Positions 40,401 through 50,600 of a stretch of DNA of 64,000 nt are shown here, one piece after another (positions within the stretch are counted from its first letter, which is position 1; each line of letters begins with the position of its first letter). Location of the stretch: contig NPFB01000078.1 in assembly GCA_014084085.1 (NCBI GenBank), positions 40,343 through 104,342 of the forward strand. Direction: 5' to 3'. Made by a program: the position numbers and the translations under genes. The notes below the pieces were generated by a model, which was given only the letters and a program-made list of their open reading frames with translations, did no database searches and had not been told where the DNA came from. This DNA is from Hondaea fermentalgiana (taxonomy: Eukaryota > Sar > Bigyra > Thraustochytrida > Thraustochytriidae).

Positions 40401-41418
40401 GTCTTCATCCTCTGTGGCCTCAGCGTCGACCTCTGATCCAGCGCGGTCGTCTGATCCCAGCAGCTATGGGTTCTCTCAGCCGGACTCCAAGTATGTCAAG
40501 CGCGACGAGCGCGAGACCGCAAAAATCGACTTTTCCTCTCTCCAAGACGATCCAATCTGGAAGCGCTCCGACGACGAAGATGATAACAATGATGGTGAGA
40601 GAAACGATGACGATGATGATGATGATGGTGATGACGACGCCATGGACCAAGAGGAGGATGATTCTCGAGCTCGAGCGAGGAAGCGCAAAGCCAAGGCAGC
40701 AGCTCGTCTTGGGACGGCTCGTCAAAACGCAATGAAAAACCTTGCGACGAGCATGCGTGCACTCCAGGAAGAGCTTGAAAAGATGCAACCAAACATGAAG
40801 GCCAACGAACGCTTTGAAGACGTTTCTTCACGTCTCAAGGACACGGACGAGAAACTTTCGCGCGCGCGTCAACAGTCTCGCGAGGTGGAGCTGAACTTTG
40901 AGACTGTCAAGCAGGAGCGATACGAGAAATTCATGCACATGTTTGAGCATGTGTCGAGCACAATTGAAAAGATCTATCGCGAGCTCACCAAGTCCAGTCG
41001 CCACCCGCTTGGCGGCAATGCTTATCTCTCGCTTGATAACACGGACGAGCCCTACCTCGGCGGCATCAAGTACAACGCCATGCCCCCCACGAAACGATTT
41101 CGCGACATGGATCAGCTTTCCGGCGGTGAGAAGACCGTTGCTGCTCTCGCTCTCCTCTTTGCCATTCACTCTTATCACCCAGCGCCCTTTTTTGTCATGG
41201 ACGAGGTCGATGCAGCTCTCGACAATGTCAATGTCGCCAAGGTTTCCAGTTACATCCAGCGCAACTCGAACAACTTTCAATGTCTCGTCATCTCGCTCAA
41301 GGACAATTTTTACGACCAAGCCGACGCACTTGTCGGTGTTTATCGCGAGGTCCGTGAGAATTGCTCAAAGACCCTCACGCTCGACATGTCTCTGTACTCC
41401 GATGAAACAAAGCGGTAA
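37402..41418 (+). CDS. SMC1: Cohesin subunit SMC1
   Basis: A 1338-residue SMC ATPase of the cohesin ring, which holds sister chromatids together in the nucleus. The N-terminal Walker A is GPNGGGKS (residues 32-39). Coiled coil follows, then the hinge (about 515-670, FPGVRGRLVDLC to TNGDMTGGTG), then the returning coil. The ABC signature LSGGEKTVAALALL is near 1239 and Walker B FFVMDEVDAALDNVNVAKV near 1264. The DxALDNxN pattern after Walker B and the N-terminus are those of SMC1, not SMC2-6. It is longer than the usual 1230 or so residues because of a hydrophilic linker (about 973-1090) with a poly-Ser run and a poly-Asp run. Start at the first ATG, matching the family start. Confidence 0.95.
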   Translation: MGRIVRVELKDFKTYRGAQTVGPFKPFTAIMGPNGGGKSNLMDAISFVVGVQTKHLRGEQLRDLVYNADGMREKTRREALVRLIYEPAAGELEGVKAGEEIEFTRTINANGTCKYMLQGRTVSRDAYDKRLRDIGVLVRARNFLVFQGDVESIASKSTRQLTQFFEDISGSGALATEYDELRAKKEEAETDTIFTYRQKKGITLERKQAREQKNEAERYNAKVRELNQLRTNFFLMQLWQIENGIEGHRDEIKTLESELAELIHQEKVAEGHIESKRRETAQAQRATADAERSVRRARTALAKTEPVSIRASETVSHLRKTLIADQSAVERAETDVDNQVTERESLAHDLQRLGEAERVLRQRLEEASASSPLSAEQQRQLQEIKAQARTETVALRAERDSLRRGFDVRAERLASLERNLQVLEERKTQLTGENSQLEVRVQRMSQAIEALRAQVQTSQRGLEEKRAEFKALMERRQTLVEEVDAASATLNQAKAYRQESQKERRMNDFIRTLKAHFPGVRGRLVDLCKPSNRRYDVAISVALGRHMDAIVVDREQTGLDCMKYMRDKRAGVATFLPLDTIEPKRTQERHRQLGAGFKLAIDVLEYNDDLEKAMQYALAGVVICDSLRDARELCFRRKERVKAVTLEGHIISTNGDMTGGTGHGARGGQQNRFEQKELDAARERRNVLRQELEQIEDRIVHIGGPQPGIAIGRNRASRPGDPASGMRVGAPQEPSLQDLELAVANAENKLKFAQADLANTREKIRNLQQTLHSVDEALAREVPERQELAAQISQEESNLQRLDNSIQHVENDRVDEFGRSIGLANIREAVHQAESSQQEISTKIAQVTEQRSKLQSQLRYVESRKLDAALERARKKLAQTEASLAKHELQAKKAAEELDKCNRELDEVEIAYKTQKRDADDKALELREAAKSLDDILLKKAQTVKHLTMQENEAEKLRAQRHEMLRRAELDEVDIPLKGVAGKRQTHASETSSSSSSSSSSSSSVASASTSDPARSSDPSSYGFSQPDSKYVKRDERETAKIDFSSLQDDPIWKRSDDEDDNNDGERNDDDDDDDGDDDAMDQEEDDSRARARKRKAKAAARLGTARQNAMKNLATSMRALQEELEKMQPNMKANERFEDVSSRLKDTDEKLSRARQQSREVELNFETVKQERYEKFMHMFEHVSSTIEKIYRELTKSSRHPLGGNAYLSLDNTDEPYLGGIKYNAMPPTKRFRDMDQLSGGEKTVAALALLFAIHSYHPAPFFVMDEVDAALDNVNVAKVSSYIQRNSNNFQCLVISLKDNFYDQADALVGVYREVRENCSKTLTLDMSLYSDETKR

Positions 41419-41947
41419 CCTAACTAACAGTAACGAAGACCCTATCTTTTGTTGGCTTTTTGTGTGATTTTAAGATCAATGGAGACTCTGCCCTATCTTT
41501 AGCTAGTTTTCTTTTTGTTTTCTGATGGTTTCATCCATGTATGCAATGTATGCTGGCTATTATGCAAGTATCGAGGCCAAAGGAGCAACCAGTCAGACAG
41601 CAGTCGCCTTGTGTGAGGGCTGTTCTGGCAAATGTTCTCTCGATCTCGTTTATTTGTAAGCAACCTTTTCACCACCGTCACTTCCATGCCCAGGATTCGT
41701 CCCAGCCTCTCTATCACGATGATTTGACAGGTCAATTCCGACAGGACCAGGTTTCCGTGGTGAAAAAGTCAGGGCGCGTTTGGTGCACACCCTTAAACGT
41801 TCAACGGTCATATCACATAATATCGATGGGCCGAATTGAAAATTCTGCCATCATGAATCTGAGAATGCCAATGACGCGCAGAACAGATACACAGGTTGCG
41901 AAGTAGATGTAAAAAAGCTTCGCCGAGATCGCAAGGCGATCATTACC
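41419..41947. other. Intergenic region
   Basis: Spacer of 529 bases between two plus-strand genes, AT-rich relative to the coding regions. No gene or repeat recognised. Confidence 0.45.
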
Positions 41948-43005
41948 ATGATGCGGCTCGACGCGCCAGCAGCGAGCTCTCTGCTGTCCAGAAGGCAACG
42001 CGAGAACTTGGGGACACTACCACCTGAAAGAAACCATCCGACCCGTGGTGCAAGCGAGCGCAGCAGGAGCAAGAGCGCGAGCAGAAGCACTAGCGAGACA
42101 AGTTCTAGTGGCAGAAGTGGGCGATCCAGAGAAGAGCTGACGAGCGCGGACCTGAACCAGCTCGAACTTGACGCCAAAAAGAAGCCGCCGAGCCTCAGGA
42201 CTCGCGCGTTCAGTTATAGTTTTGCTTCGCTCGGGTCGAGCTTCCGCAGTAGCCGCAGAAACGGACGCAATGGCCTTAGTGCTTCGCAACAACAAGCTGC
42301 ATCCACATCCCAGAGCATGCGTAACATTACACGATCGCGCAGCATGGACCATCATCCTGGCCTGCCAGAGAACGACTGGGAGACAGAACGCCAAGAACGT
42401 ACGCACCACCTCCTTGCAGAATGGAATGGACTCGTTCATGCAGCCAGACGTAGATTCAGCACCTCATCCGCCCCAAGGGCAGTGCCTGGCGCGGAGAGTG
42501 AGATATGGGACATTCATCCTGAACAAGAAATGGATGCCACAACCTGCTCGGCTGAAGCCATTGAGCATCTCGTACAGCGGTGTCTAGAAGCACTTCGATC
42601 GCTCCCTTTTGCTAAAAAGAAGCACATCAGTGGTCTCCTCGAAATTGAGAGCGTGCTGCACCAGCTCCGTGCAAAGATTCGAGCCCAGGAGGCAACCTTG
42701 CGCAACTACGCTGACGTAGCTGAAATCAAACAGCTTCTCCTCGCATTGCAAGACACTCTTACGCTCCTCTTACGCAAGCACATGTCGATTTCGAAGCGCC
42801 GCTACTTTTTGGATGCTGCTTACGGCAAACGCATGATGCTTCTTCTTCAGCAGCTCACAAACAATGTGAGCGAGCTATTCATGTCGCTCTCTCGTCTCGT
42901 TATTGTTGACTCTATCGAAGTGCAGCGTCGAAACTCACTTGGAAGTCAAGAGTCTGTGCGGAATATGTGGCAGCAAGTACGTCGATTGTCTGCGAGGGAA
43001 CTGGT

Positions 43006-43037
<32 letters not shown>

Positions 43038-44647
43038 TTCATTCTGCGGGCTCCTCGGGATCACGCGCCTCAGCTCGCAGTGCGTCGCCACGAGCTGAAA
43101 CGTCTCGACCGGCGCGTAGTTCATCCGATAGTCGCAAGGAATTGTCCATCAAGCACGCTCCTACGCGCGCTGCGAGCCCTTCTCTACCACCAAAGCCTCG
43201 TTCTCTTCGCAGCTCACAATCAGAGTACCTGAAACGTCGCCATTCTCCCACAAAGCAGCTCCTTCGAGAGCAGCGTACTAGGCCTACATCGCCAAAGTCT
43301 GGTAGCACAAATAGAGGAAGTGCTCTCTTTGAGAAGGGCAAATTAGAGCTTTTGCAGTGCAAATGTGGCCAAGAAGGCGGGGACTTACACAAAGCCGTGG
43401 TTCTACTCGCCCAGGCTGCGCAGGAGGAACACGTGCCAGCCATGATCGTTCTGGGTCAAATATACGAAACGGGCTTTGGAGAAAAACAACCAGATCTTGA
43501 GCTTGCGGAGCACTTTTTCACAAGCGCGGCGGATACGGATGACGCGGACGGGAAAGCTGCTTTGGCACTCTTCTCGCTCCGACGTTGCCTTGCCGCGCCA
43601 CACCGGCAGCGTCCGGGGACGCAAGAAGAAGCCCTTGCCTTGCTGCAGGATTCTGTTCGCGCCGGCAGCGCCCAGGGTGCCTGTTGTCTTGGGGAGCTAT
43701 ATGAGAGTGGGGCCTTTGTTACAAAGGATCGGCGCAAAGCGAGAGCTCTTTTCGCCTCGGCAGCCACAAAGGAGAACGCGCGGGCGCAGAACAACCTTGC
43801 CGTCTTACTCATGGAATCTGACCCCCAGTCTGCTGAGGCAGAAAGGCTTCTTGAAATGAGCGCTGCCAAAGGCCTGGCAATCGCCCAGAACAATCTAGGT
43901 CTCTTTCTCGAGAGCTGCGGGCGCCGTCAAGAGGCCCTAGAAGCGTACGAGTCTGCCGTCGCAGCTTCATATTCTCCCGCAGTGACCAACCTTGGTTATC
44001 TGCTCTCCTTGCGCGCTATGAACATGACACAAGGTACCCAGCAAAAACGTAGAGACTTGCAGCGCGCTCGCTCTTTGCTCGAAACAGCCGCTGCCCAGGG
44101 ATCACCCGAGGCCCATCTCTATCTTGGCTTTCTGCTCGACTCCCAAGGAACCAAAGAAGAGATCAGCGCAATGATTCACTTGCAAACCGGCATCGCACAG
44201 ACCGCACCGAAGTGGCCTTTACGTCGCTCATCGCCAGATGGAATGATTGCTCGTCAAGACTTTCGTCAATACCAAGCACTTGTCGCACAGGCAGCGAGCC
44301 GAATTGCTGACATTCATTACCGTCGCCACGAGTATGCTTTGGCGATGGAAAGATATCGCCTTGCAGCCAAGCTCGGCCACGCCGACGCACTCAACGCGCT
44401 TGGTCTCATGTGCGAGTCTGGAAAATGCTTGTCGCATCATTCCACAGACCTCGAGCGCGCAAAGGAACTCTATCGCTCTGCCTTGGCTCAAGGCTGTGCG
44501 GACGCGGGGTTTAATCTGGCTGCTCTTGCCCTTCGTGAGGGCAACGCGCATCGCGGGGAAGCCCGAAATTACCTCAAGTCCGCTCTCACGATTGACCCCT
44601 CCCACGAGCGTGCTCTTCACCTTTCTAATGAACTCAATTTGTTATGA
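41948..44647 (+). CDS. Sel1-like repeat protein
   Basis: An 899-residue protein. Residues 1-160 are Ser/Arg-rich and probably disordered. A helical region follows (about 195-345). Residues about 345-470 are again Ser/Arg/Pro-rich and contain a run of ten Gln encoded by pure CAG codons. The C-terminal half (about 490-899) is made of Sel1-like/TPR helical repeats of the A..LG..YE.G pattern, such as AMIVLGQIYETGFG, GACCLGELYESGAF, AQNNLAVLLMES, AQNNLGLFLESCG and ALNALGLMCESGKC. Such repeats scaffold protein complexes. The partner is unknown. No signal peptide. The last 14 bases overlap the end of the converging gene. Start at the first of two ATG codons. Confidence 0.8.
43006..43035. repeat. CAG x10 trinucleotide repeat (poly-Gln) in coding sequence
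   Basis: Ten uninterrupted CAG codons in the Sel1-like repeat gene, giving a poly-Gln tract likely to vary in length between strains. Confidence 0.9.
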
Positions 44648-47600
44648 ACTGAAATATTAGACCGTCCATTCGCCCGCTTGAGACCAGCCACCTCTCATCG
44701 CGCTTTGCGAAAAGTTGGCCGCCGTTCTTCGCAGAGAAACGCACCCGACTTGCAGGGCCCCCGGAAATGCCTTCCAGACGGCCGTCCGACATAGCCACCA
44801 CGTTGCAGTCTTCGGCAACAGCCACAGGTACTCGCGACGATTCGCTGGAGCACAGCCTTGCGGTCTTTTCTGTCAGAGCGCAGGTGGACGTGTTCCACAT
44901 TGGGTCTCTCTCACGGGGGGCAAGGCTGCCGTCCTCGTCTTTTACTTGCGTTTCGTGATACACGTTTTGCTTCAGCTTTGGTACAAGACGCGCGACTTGT
45001 AGCGCGGGAAGAGACTGCACACAGCCATTGCTCCGAATACAAGTTCCGTCGCAGGACCAGTCGAGATGGGTGACAGGATTCGGGGGCTCAAGAGAGAGCT
45101 TCTGCACAAGTGCATAATTCCTTGTTTCGAGAATGCGAATCTGCCCATCGTCGCTTCCGACCGCTAAACGCTGACCGTCTCCAGAGTACTGAAGCGATCG
45201 CACAGCATCGCGCGAATGATCCGAGCCTTGCAGAAACGCGATGGACATCTGCAAGAGCTGGCGGGTCAGGTTAGCCGCGAAAATCACCAAAAATCCACTC
45301 CTTGTTCCCACTGCAATGTGATGATGACCCGACACGGAGACAGCACAGCTCGTCGCCGCGTCTGGCAGTTCTTGCTCCCGAACCAATTTTCGCTCTTTTA
45401 GATCCCACATACAGATTCTGGCGTCAGTCCCAGCGGTCACCATATGTGGCTGGCCGTCAATGGAAAACGCAGCACACTCGAGACCTTGGTGTGCAGACCC
45501 ATGGCCGCAAACCAGCTCGGACGAACTGTGAGAGAAGGTCTCGTACTCAAGCAGTCGACCTTGTTGGGTACTGAAAAGCCAGGCTCCGCGGCCTGTGCGA
45601 TCGTAATCCCCGCACGCAAGAGCTACGCCGAGCGCTTCGAGACCATCTCCCGGGAGCGGGTCCAGATTGGCGTCGACAAAGATGGCTTTTCCCGAAGAAG
45701 AAATACAAAGAAGCTCACGTCGATCGCGTCCGGGCATGATCGTGGCAAGATCAGCCAAAACAACGCGTGAATGCGGTGTTTTCAGGTCTTCCTTCGTCAT
45801 GATGCGCCAGACACTTGTGCTCGCGCCATTCCAGGCAACAAGGGCTCCGTCCGCGTGACCGCTGACCAGTCGACCGCCCAGGAAAGCAAGACATGTAATT
45901 TGACCTTGAACAGGGCTTCTCGCAGCAGTTGACGACATGCGGTTTCTCACAGGGTCAAAAGTCCAGACTCTCAGCCCCGTCTCGTCTGCAAGGATAACAT
46001 CAATGTCCGCGTTCGTGTCGCCCTCGCTCTTTGGAACTAGCACCATTGCGTGCGCAGGTCCGGAGCCTCCTGTCGCTTTAATTTGGCCCGTTTTGGCGCA
46101 GGCAATGGTGAACGCACCCGCATACGTCAGAACCGCAACCAGCGAACCCAGCGCCGACAGGGCGACCTGCTGCACACCATCTTCTACACGCAAACTGCAT
46201 TCTTGCTGCAGTGTTGACTCTTTCCAAATTATGACATGGCCTGCTTCATCGCCCGTGGCAATGAGCTGACCGTCCGTTGAGACATCAACAGCAACGATTG
46301 CGGCGTCATGACCCCAAAAGAACGATTGACGGGCGAGTCGACCATCCCGCACAGGCCGTTGAATCACCGCGAGATTCGCAGCAACAAAGAGAACATCATC
46401 TTGCTCACCCACGAATCGAGCCCCGCACCTTGAGCTCCGACCGTACACCCAATCCAACGCGAGGTCCGCTGGACGCGCAAGGGGAGCTGCTGAGGCGAGT
46501 GCGCTCTTTGGAAGACAATCTTTCCACGCTACATTGTCGATGGACCATGGAAGGTCCGCTTGTTCCTGTGCAAGCGCGTGCTTTGTAGGAAACTGCTGCC
46601 GCGAATACGCAGCCGCTTCGATGTAGTTCGGCTGCTGGGACTCATCACGGCGCCCGGCTAGTCTCTGGCGAGCCTGATCAAGTAGGTGATTTTTCTCTGC
46701 CTCGGACCGTTGCGCCCAGATCTCCCTCGCGCGGCAAATACCTTCGAGGTTTTCAGTCTGCCAAATGCAGAGCGCGCGACGGGAGTCAAGACTCAGCACG
46801 TAGCGATCTTGAGCTGAGAAACACACTTGCGTGACTTGCGCTGCGTGGTCCTTGTAGACCCGACCGCTTGCAGCACAGGGAAATGAATGAAGATTAAGGT
46901 TCCCGTCCTTGTCGCCGGCGATGAGATGCAATCCCCCGTTGGACCTCGCGCATGTTGTCCAATTGGCTCGGGACGGTACCTTCGAGACCGCCCAGCCATT
47001 TGTGCACGTCCAAGAAGCCCATTCAATGTCCTTGGCAAAACCTGCACTTGACAATCGTTGCGCAGCGTTCCGCGAGACCTGCCAGTACAGCAGCTCCCTC
47101 GAGCCGCATATGGACTGCAGGTGCCACAAAGGGAGACCCATTTCGCCCTGCGCCGATTCCAACGACCAGTCCAAGCTCGCCACAAAGCTTGTGTGACCCG
47201 CAAGCTTGTGCAAAAGCACGTAGTTTGCGCTTCGGTCAAAGATGTAAATGCTCTGATCATGGCAGCCAGCTGCAAGAAGCGAAGCGTCTGGAGAGTAGCG
47301 AAGCACCTGAGCCCAATCTCTAAGAGCGTCAATGTCCGAGAAAGGTTCAACAATCATTTCTTCAAGACTCCGCTCCGTACTGCTTGGGGGCAAAAACAGA
47401 GCAAAAACTTGAAGAAAACCGTCGTCGGTAGCCACCGCGAGATGGCCGAGGCTGTCCTGCGCTTCAGCGCTGCTCAGGGCGAGCGAGATGACTTTGCGCT
47501 GCACCTCAACCTCTGCCACTTTTTTCTTCTCATCAAGTGCCCACAGACAAAGCTTGCCGTCGTCCGCCGCGGATGCAGCGAACTGTTCCTTCGGATGAGT

Positions 47601-50600
47601 AGCAAGAGCCCATGCTTCTCCTTTGCTGTGGGTCTCAAGCAGAAGCTCAGGAGCGGTATCATGAGCAAGACTACGAGCGTCCGTGTCAATGATGAACTCA
47701 GTAATCTTACCGTCGCGAAAAGCCACAGCGCCATAAACGAGCCGCGAAGCATTCGATCCGGCGATGCGCTGAGCGTTTTGATCTTTGGAAACCACGGAGA
47801 TCGCGCGCACGCCAACTCCTTTGGACTTTCCTTCTGCCTTGTGAAGGACATGTTCCTCAAAATCGTCAGGACCGGCTCGCGTCCATAGCGTTACGTGGCC
47901 CGCTTTATTGCCAGCGAGAAATCCCCCTATCTGAGTCGGTACGAAGCACAGCGCAAAGCAAGGGCCGACGCGTTCCTGATGCTGGATGAGAATTTTGGTA
48001 ATGCAGTGCGTCTTGACATCCCAGACCGCCAATGTTCCATCTGCAAGACCTGTGATTACCGTTGAGCTGTCAACTGCGCACACGGAGTAAACGTTCTGCA
48101 CCGCTACAGCCACCCCGGTCTTCGATGCAAAACTGCCGCGCTGCGATGTCGGTGCAGATCCTCGTTGAGACTTCCAAAAGGTGACGTGCCTTACCCCAAC
48201 CGTGACAAAGTGCTTTTCGCACGTCCAGATCATGTCATGAACAGAGTCTGCTCCACTTGGGACAAAACCCTGCACGCGTCGCGTGGACCACTCTACTGTC
48301 GCCACAGTTTGCATATGGTCGCCCCCAACTACGCAGAGAAGGTTTCCGTCGCTGCTAAAGGCAAGGTGCGAGACTCCGCCCTTGGCCCAAGGGAGATCAA
48401 TTTCGCAGACCATCAACATTTTCTCAGCATCCCAAACGTGCACACTTGATCCCTGTGCAAACGCAATATGCGTACGCCGCGGTGTTGTCGCCAAGACCTC
48501 AACAACCCGGTGCCCAGCAGGTATCTCGCGATGCTGCAAAGATGCAGCATGCTGGGGGCGGAGGAAGCGCTGCTGGAGCTTTCCCGAACCAGTATTGAAT
48601 CCCACCATTGTTACCATACCGCAGGCTGGAAACGCGAGACGGCGATCAAAGAGATACTGGATGTTCTTGCCAGCGGCATTGTAGCCTTGCACCCAATCAA
48701 GTACCACTTCCGCGTCCTTGCGTCCTTCGTGAACACCCATTGCATCGAGAAGCACTTGATGCTCATCACTCTTTTGCGTGTCCGGTGTCTCTTGTGAGCT
48801 TTGCCAGTCGTTGAGCGGCATCGTCTCGTCACCCTCGCACAGTCGATCAAACTCAGGAATGGACGCTGCGTTCTGCACGGAAACTTCCTCGCAAGAGTCG
48901 TCGCTATTGGCAACGAGGCGGCGTTGAGCGATTTCGTGCTCGAATTCAAGGTCGCAAATGGATGCAACCTCTTGCTTGGCTTCCTTCTCCTCCTCGTCAA
49001 TGTTCGAATCGTTTTTGACCACAGCCCACTGCGCCATGGTGCCATTCGCATAAGCCGCCATGAGCGCTGCGCCTCCCTGAATGAACTTGACGCAGACGAC
49101 CGATACGCGCTCGCTGTCGGCAGGACTGGCTCGGAGAATCGTGGTCTCGGAAGCACAAGGAAAATTAACGCATGAGCATCCACCGTTTTGGTCACCGATG
49201 GCAAGTCTTCCCAAAGCTACATCAAAGACACACGCGTCTCGACGAAGGGAATTCGGGAGTGCTTGCAAATCTTCTTCTGCTGGGTATGCTTGCGAAGTCC
49301 AAGAGATGCCGCGCACATCTGCAAGACTATCCTCGAGCATATGGCCACCGCGGGCAATATCTGCGTAATGGTGTCGGAGGCTCATGGGTTCGTTGACAGA
49401 AAAAATCGAGATCTTCAGGAACGACGAGCAATGAGACCAACCAAGTACTGCTCGGTGCGGCACTTCCGCGCTGGGGGCATCAATTCTGAGAACCTGTGCG
49501 CGAGTGAAAAGCTTGTGTGGGTCCAAGCTGTGACGCCGCACGTCGAAAACATGAACCGCGCCACCAGAAAAGTACGCAGCGATGCGAAGTCCATCGGGAG
49601 AAAAGCAAATCGACACGGGCCCTCCACTACAATCGAGGCCGCTGCGCGGAATTCGCGTGGCTTCTTCGCTGAGTAAGCTTGCAGATCCAGCGAGGCGTAC
49701 ACTTATCTCGCCCGAGGCCAAGCCCACCGCGAGGTACTCGCCGTTCGGTGCAAATGCTAAACAAACTCCTGGTGAGCTCAGAAGGCACGAGTATGCGAGA
49801 CGGCGTGCCGCAGAATCCCATACGCATAATCTAGCATCGGCGCAAGAGCACGTTACAACGATGCTGTCATCTTGAGGCATGACCGCAAGTGCCGGGGCGG
49901 CACCACCACCACCAAGCGCCTGAACAATCGGGATCTTGGTTCGGCACGGGCTACTGACCTTCTCACCGAGGTTGATCTCGAAAATATGACCCGATGTCGT
50001 CGCGATGAGCGCTACTTTGGAAAGGACTGGGTTGACAATGCACATACTACTCACAACAATGGAACTGTCTGGGATGGGCTCATTCGCGCTTGCGCTTCCC
50101 GAGAGGGTGATTGCGTTGCGCGCAAGCTTCTCTTCTGAGCGGAAAGAAGTTGATGCCGCCGCGCTGCCAACTGTCTCAAGGCCTGTACCGAGAGGGTGCA
50201 AGCCCATGTCCCACAGCCTAAGCTCTCCAAGCGTGGACGCGCTCACAATGCCGGCTTTCCACTCTAGAACATGAAGAATTGGCTGCGAGTCCATTGATGC
50301 GTCAACAACTTTCTCCAGGCGCCTTGCGGATATCTTATACTGGATAAGCATGCCTTGCGCCGTGCCAATAACCAAATCCTTGCCTACAAAGCACAGGCTC
50401 GAGGGCTGCAAGTCTTGCTGTTTGCAGATGCTTTCTAAATCGAGAGCAACTGGCTCAAGCGAGCCGCAGGACCCAGGTGGAACGCTCGGACCTCGAAGGT
50501 GCCCGGTTGCCTCATTCGCGTCATGTGCGAGTCGATGACTACGATGTTGGCGAAAACGTTGGGCAGATGGGCCTGCCTTTTGAACCATCCAGAGCTGAGC

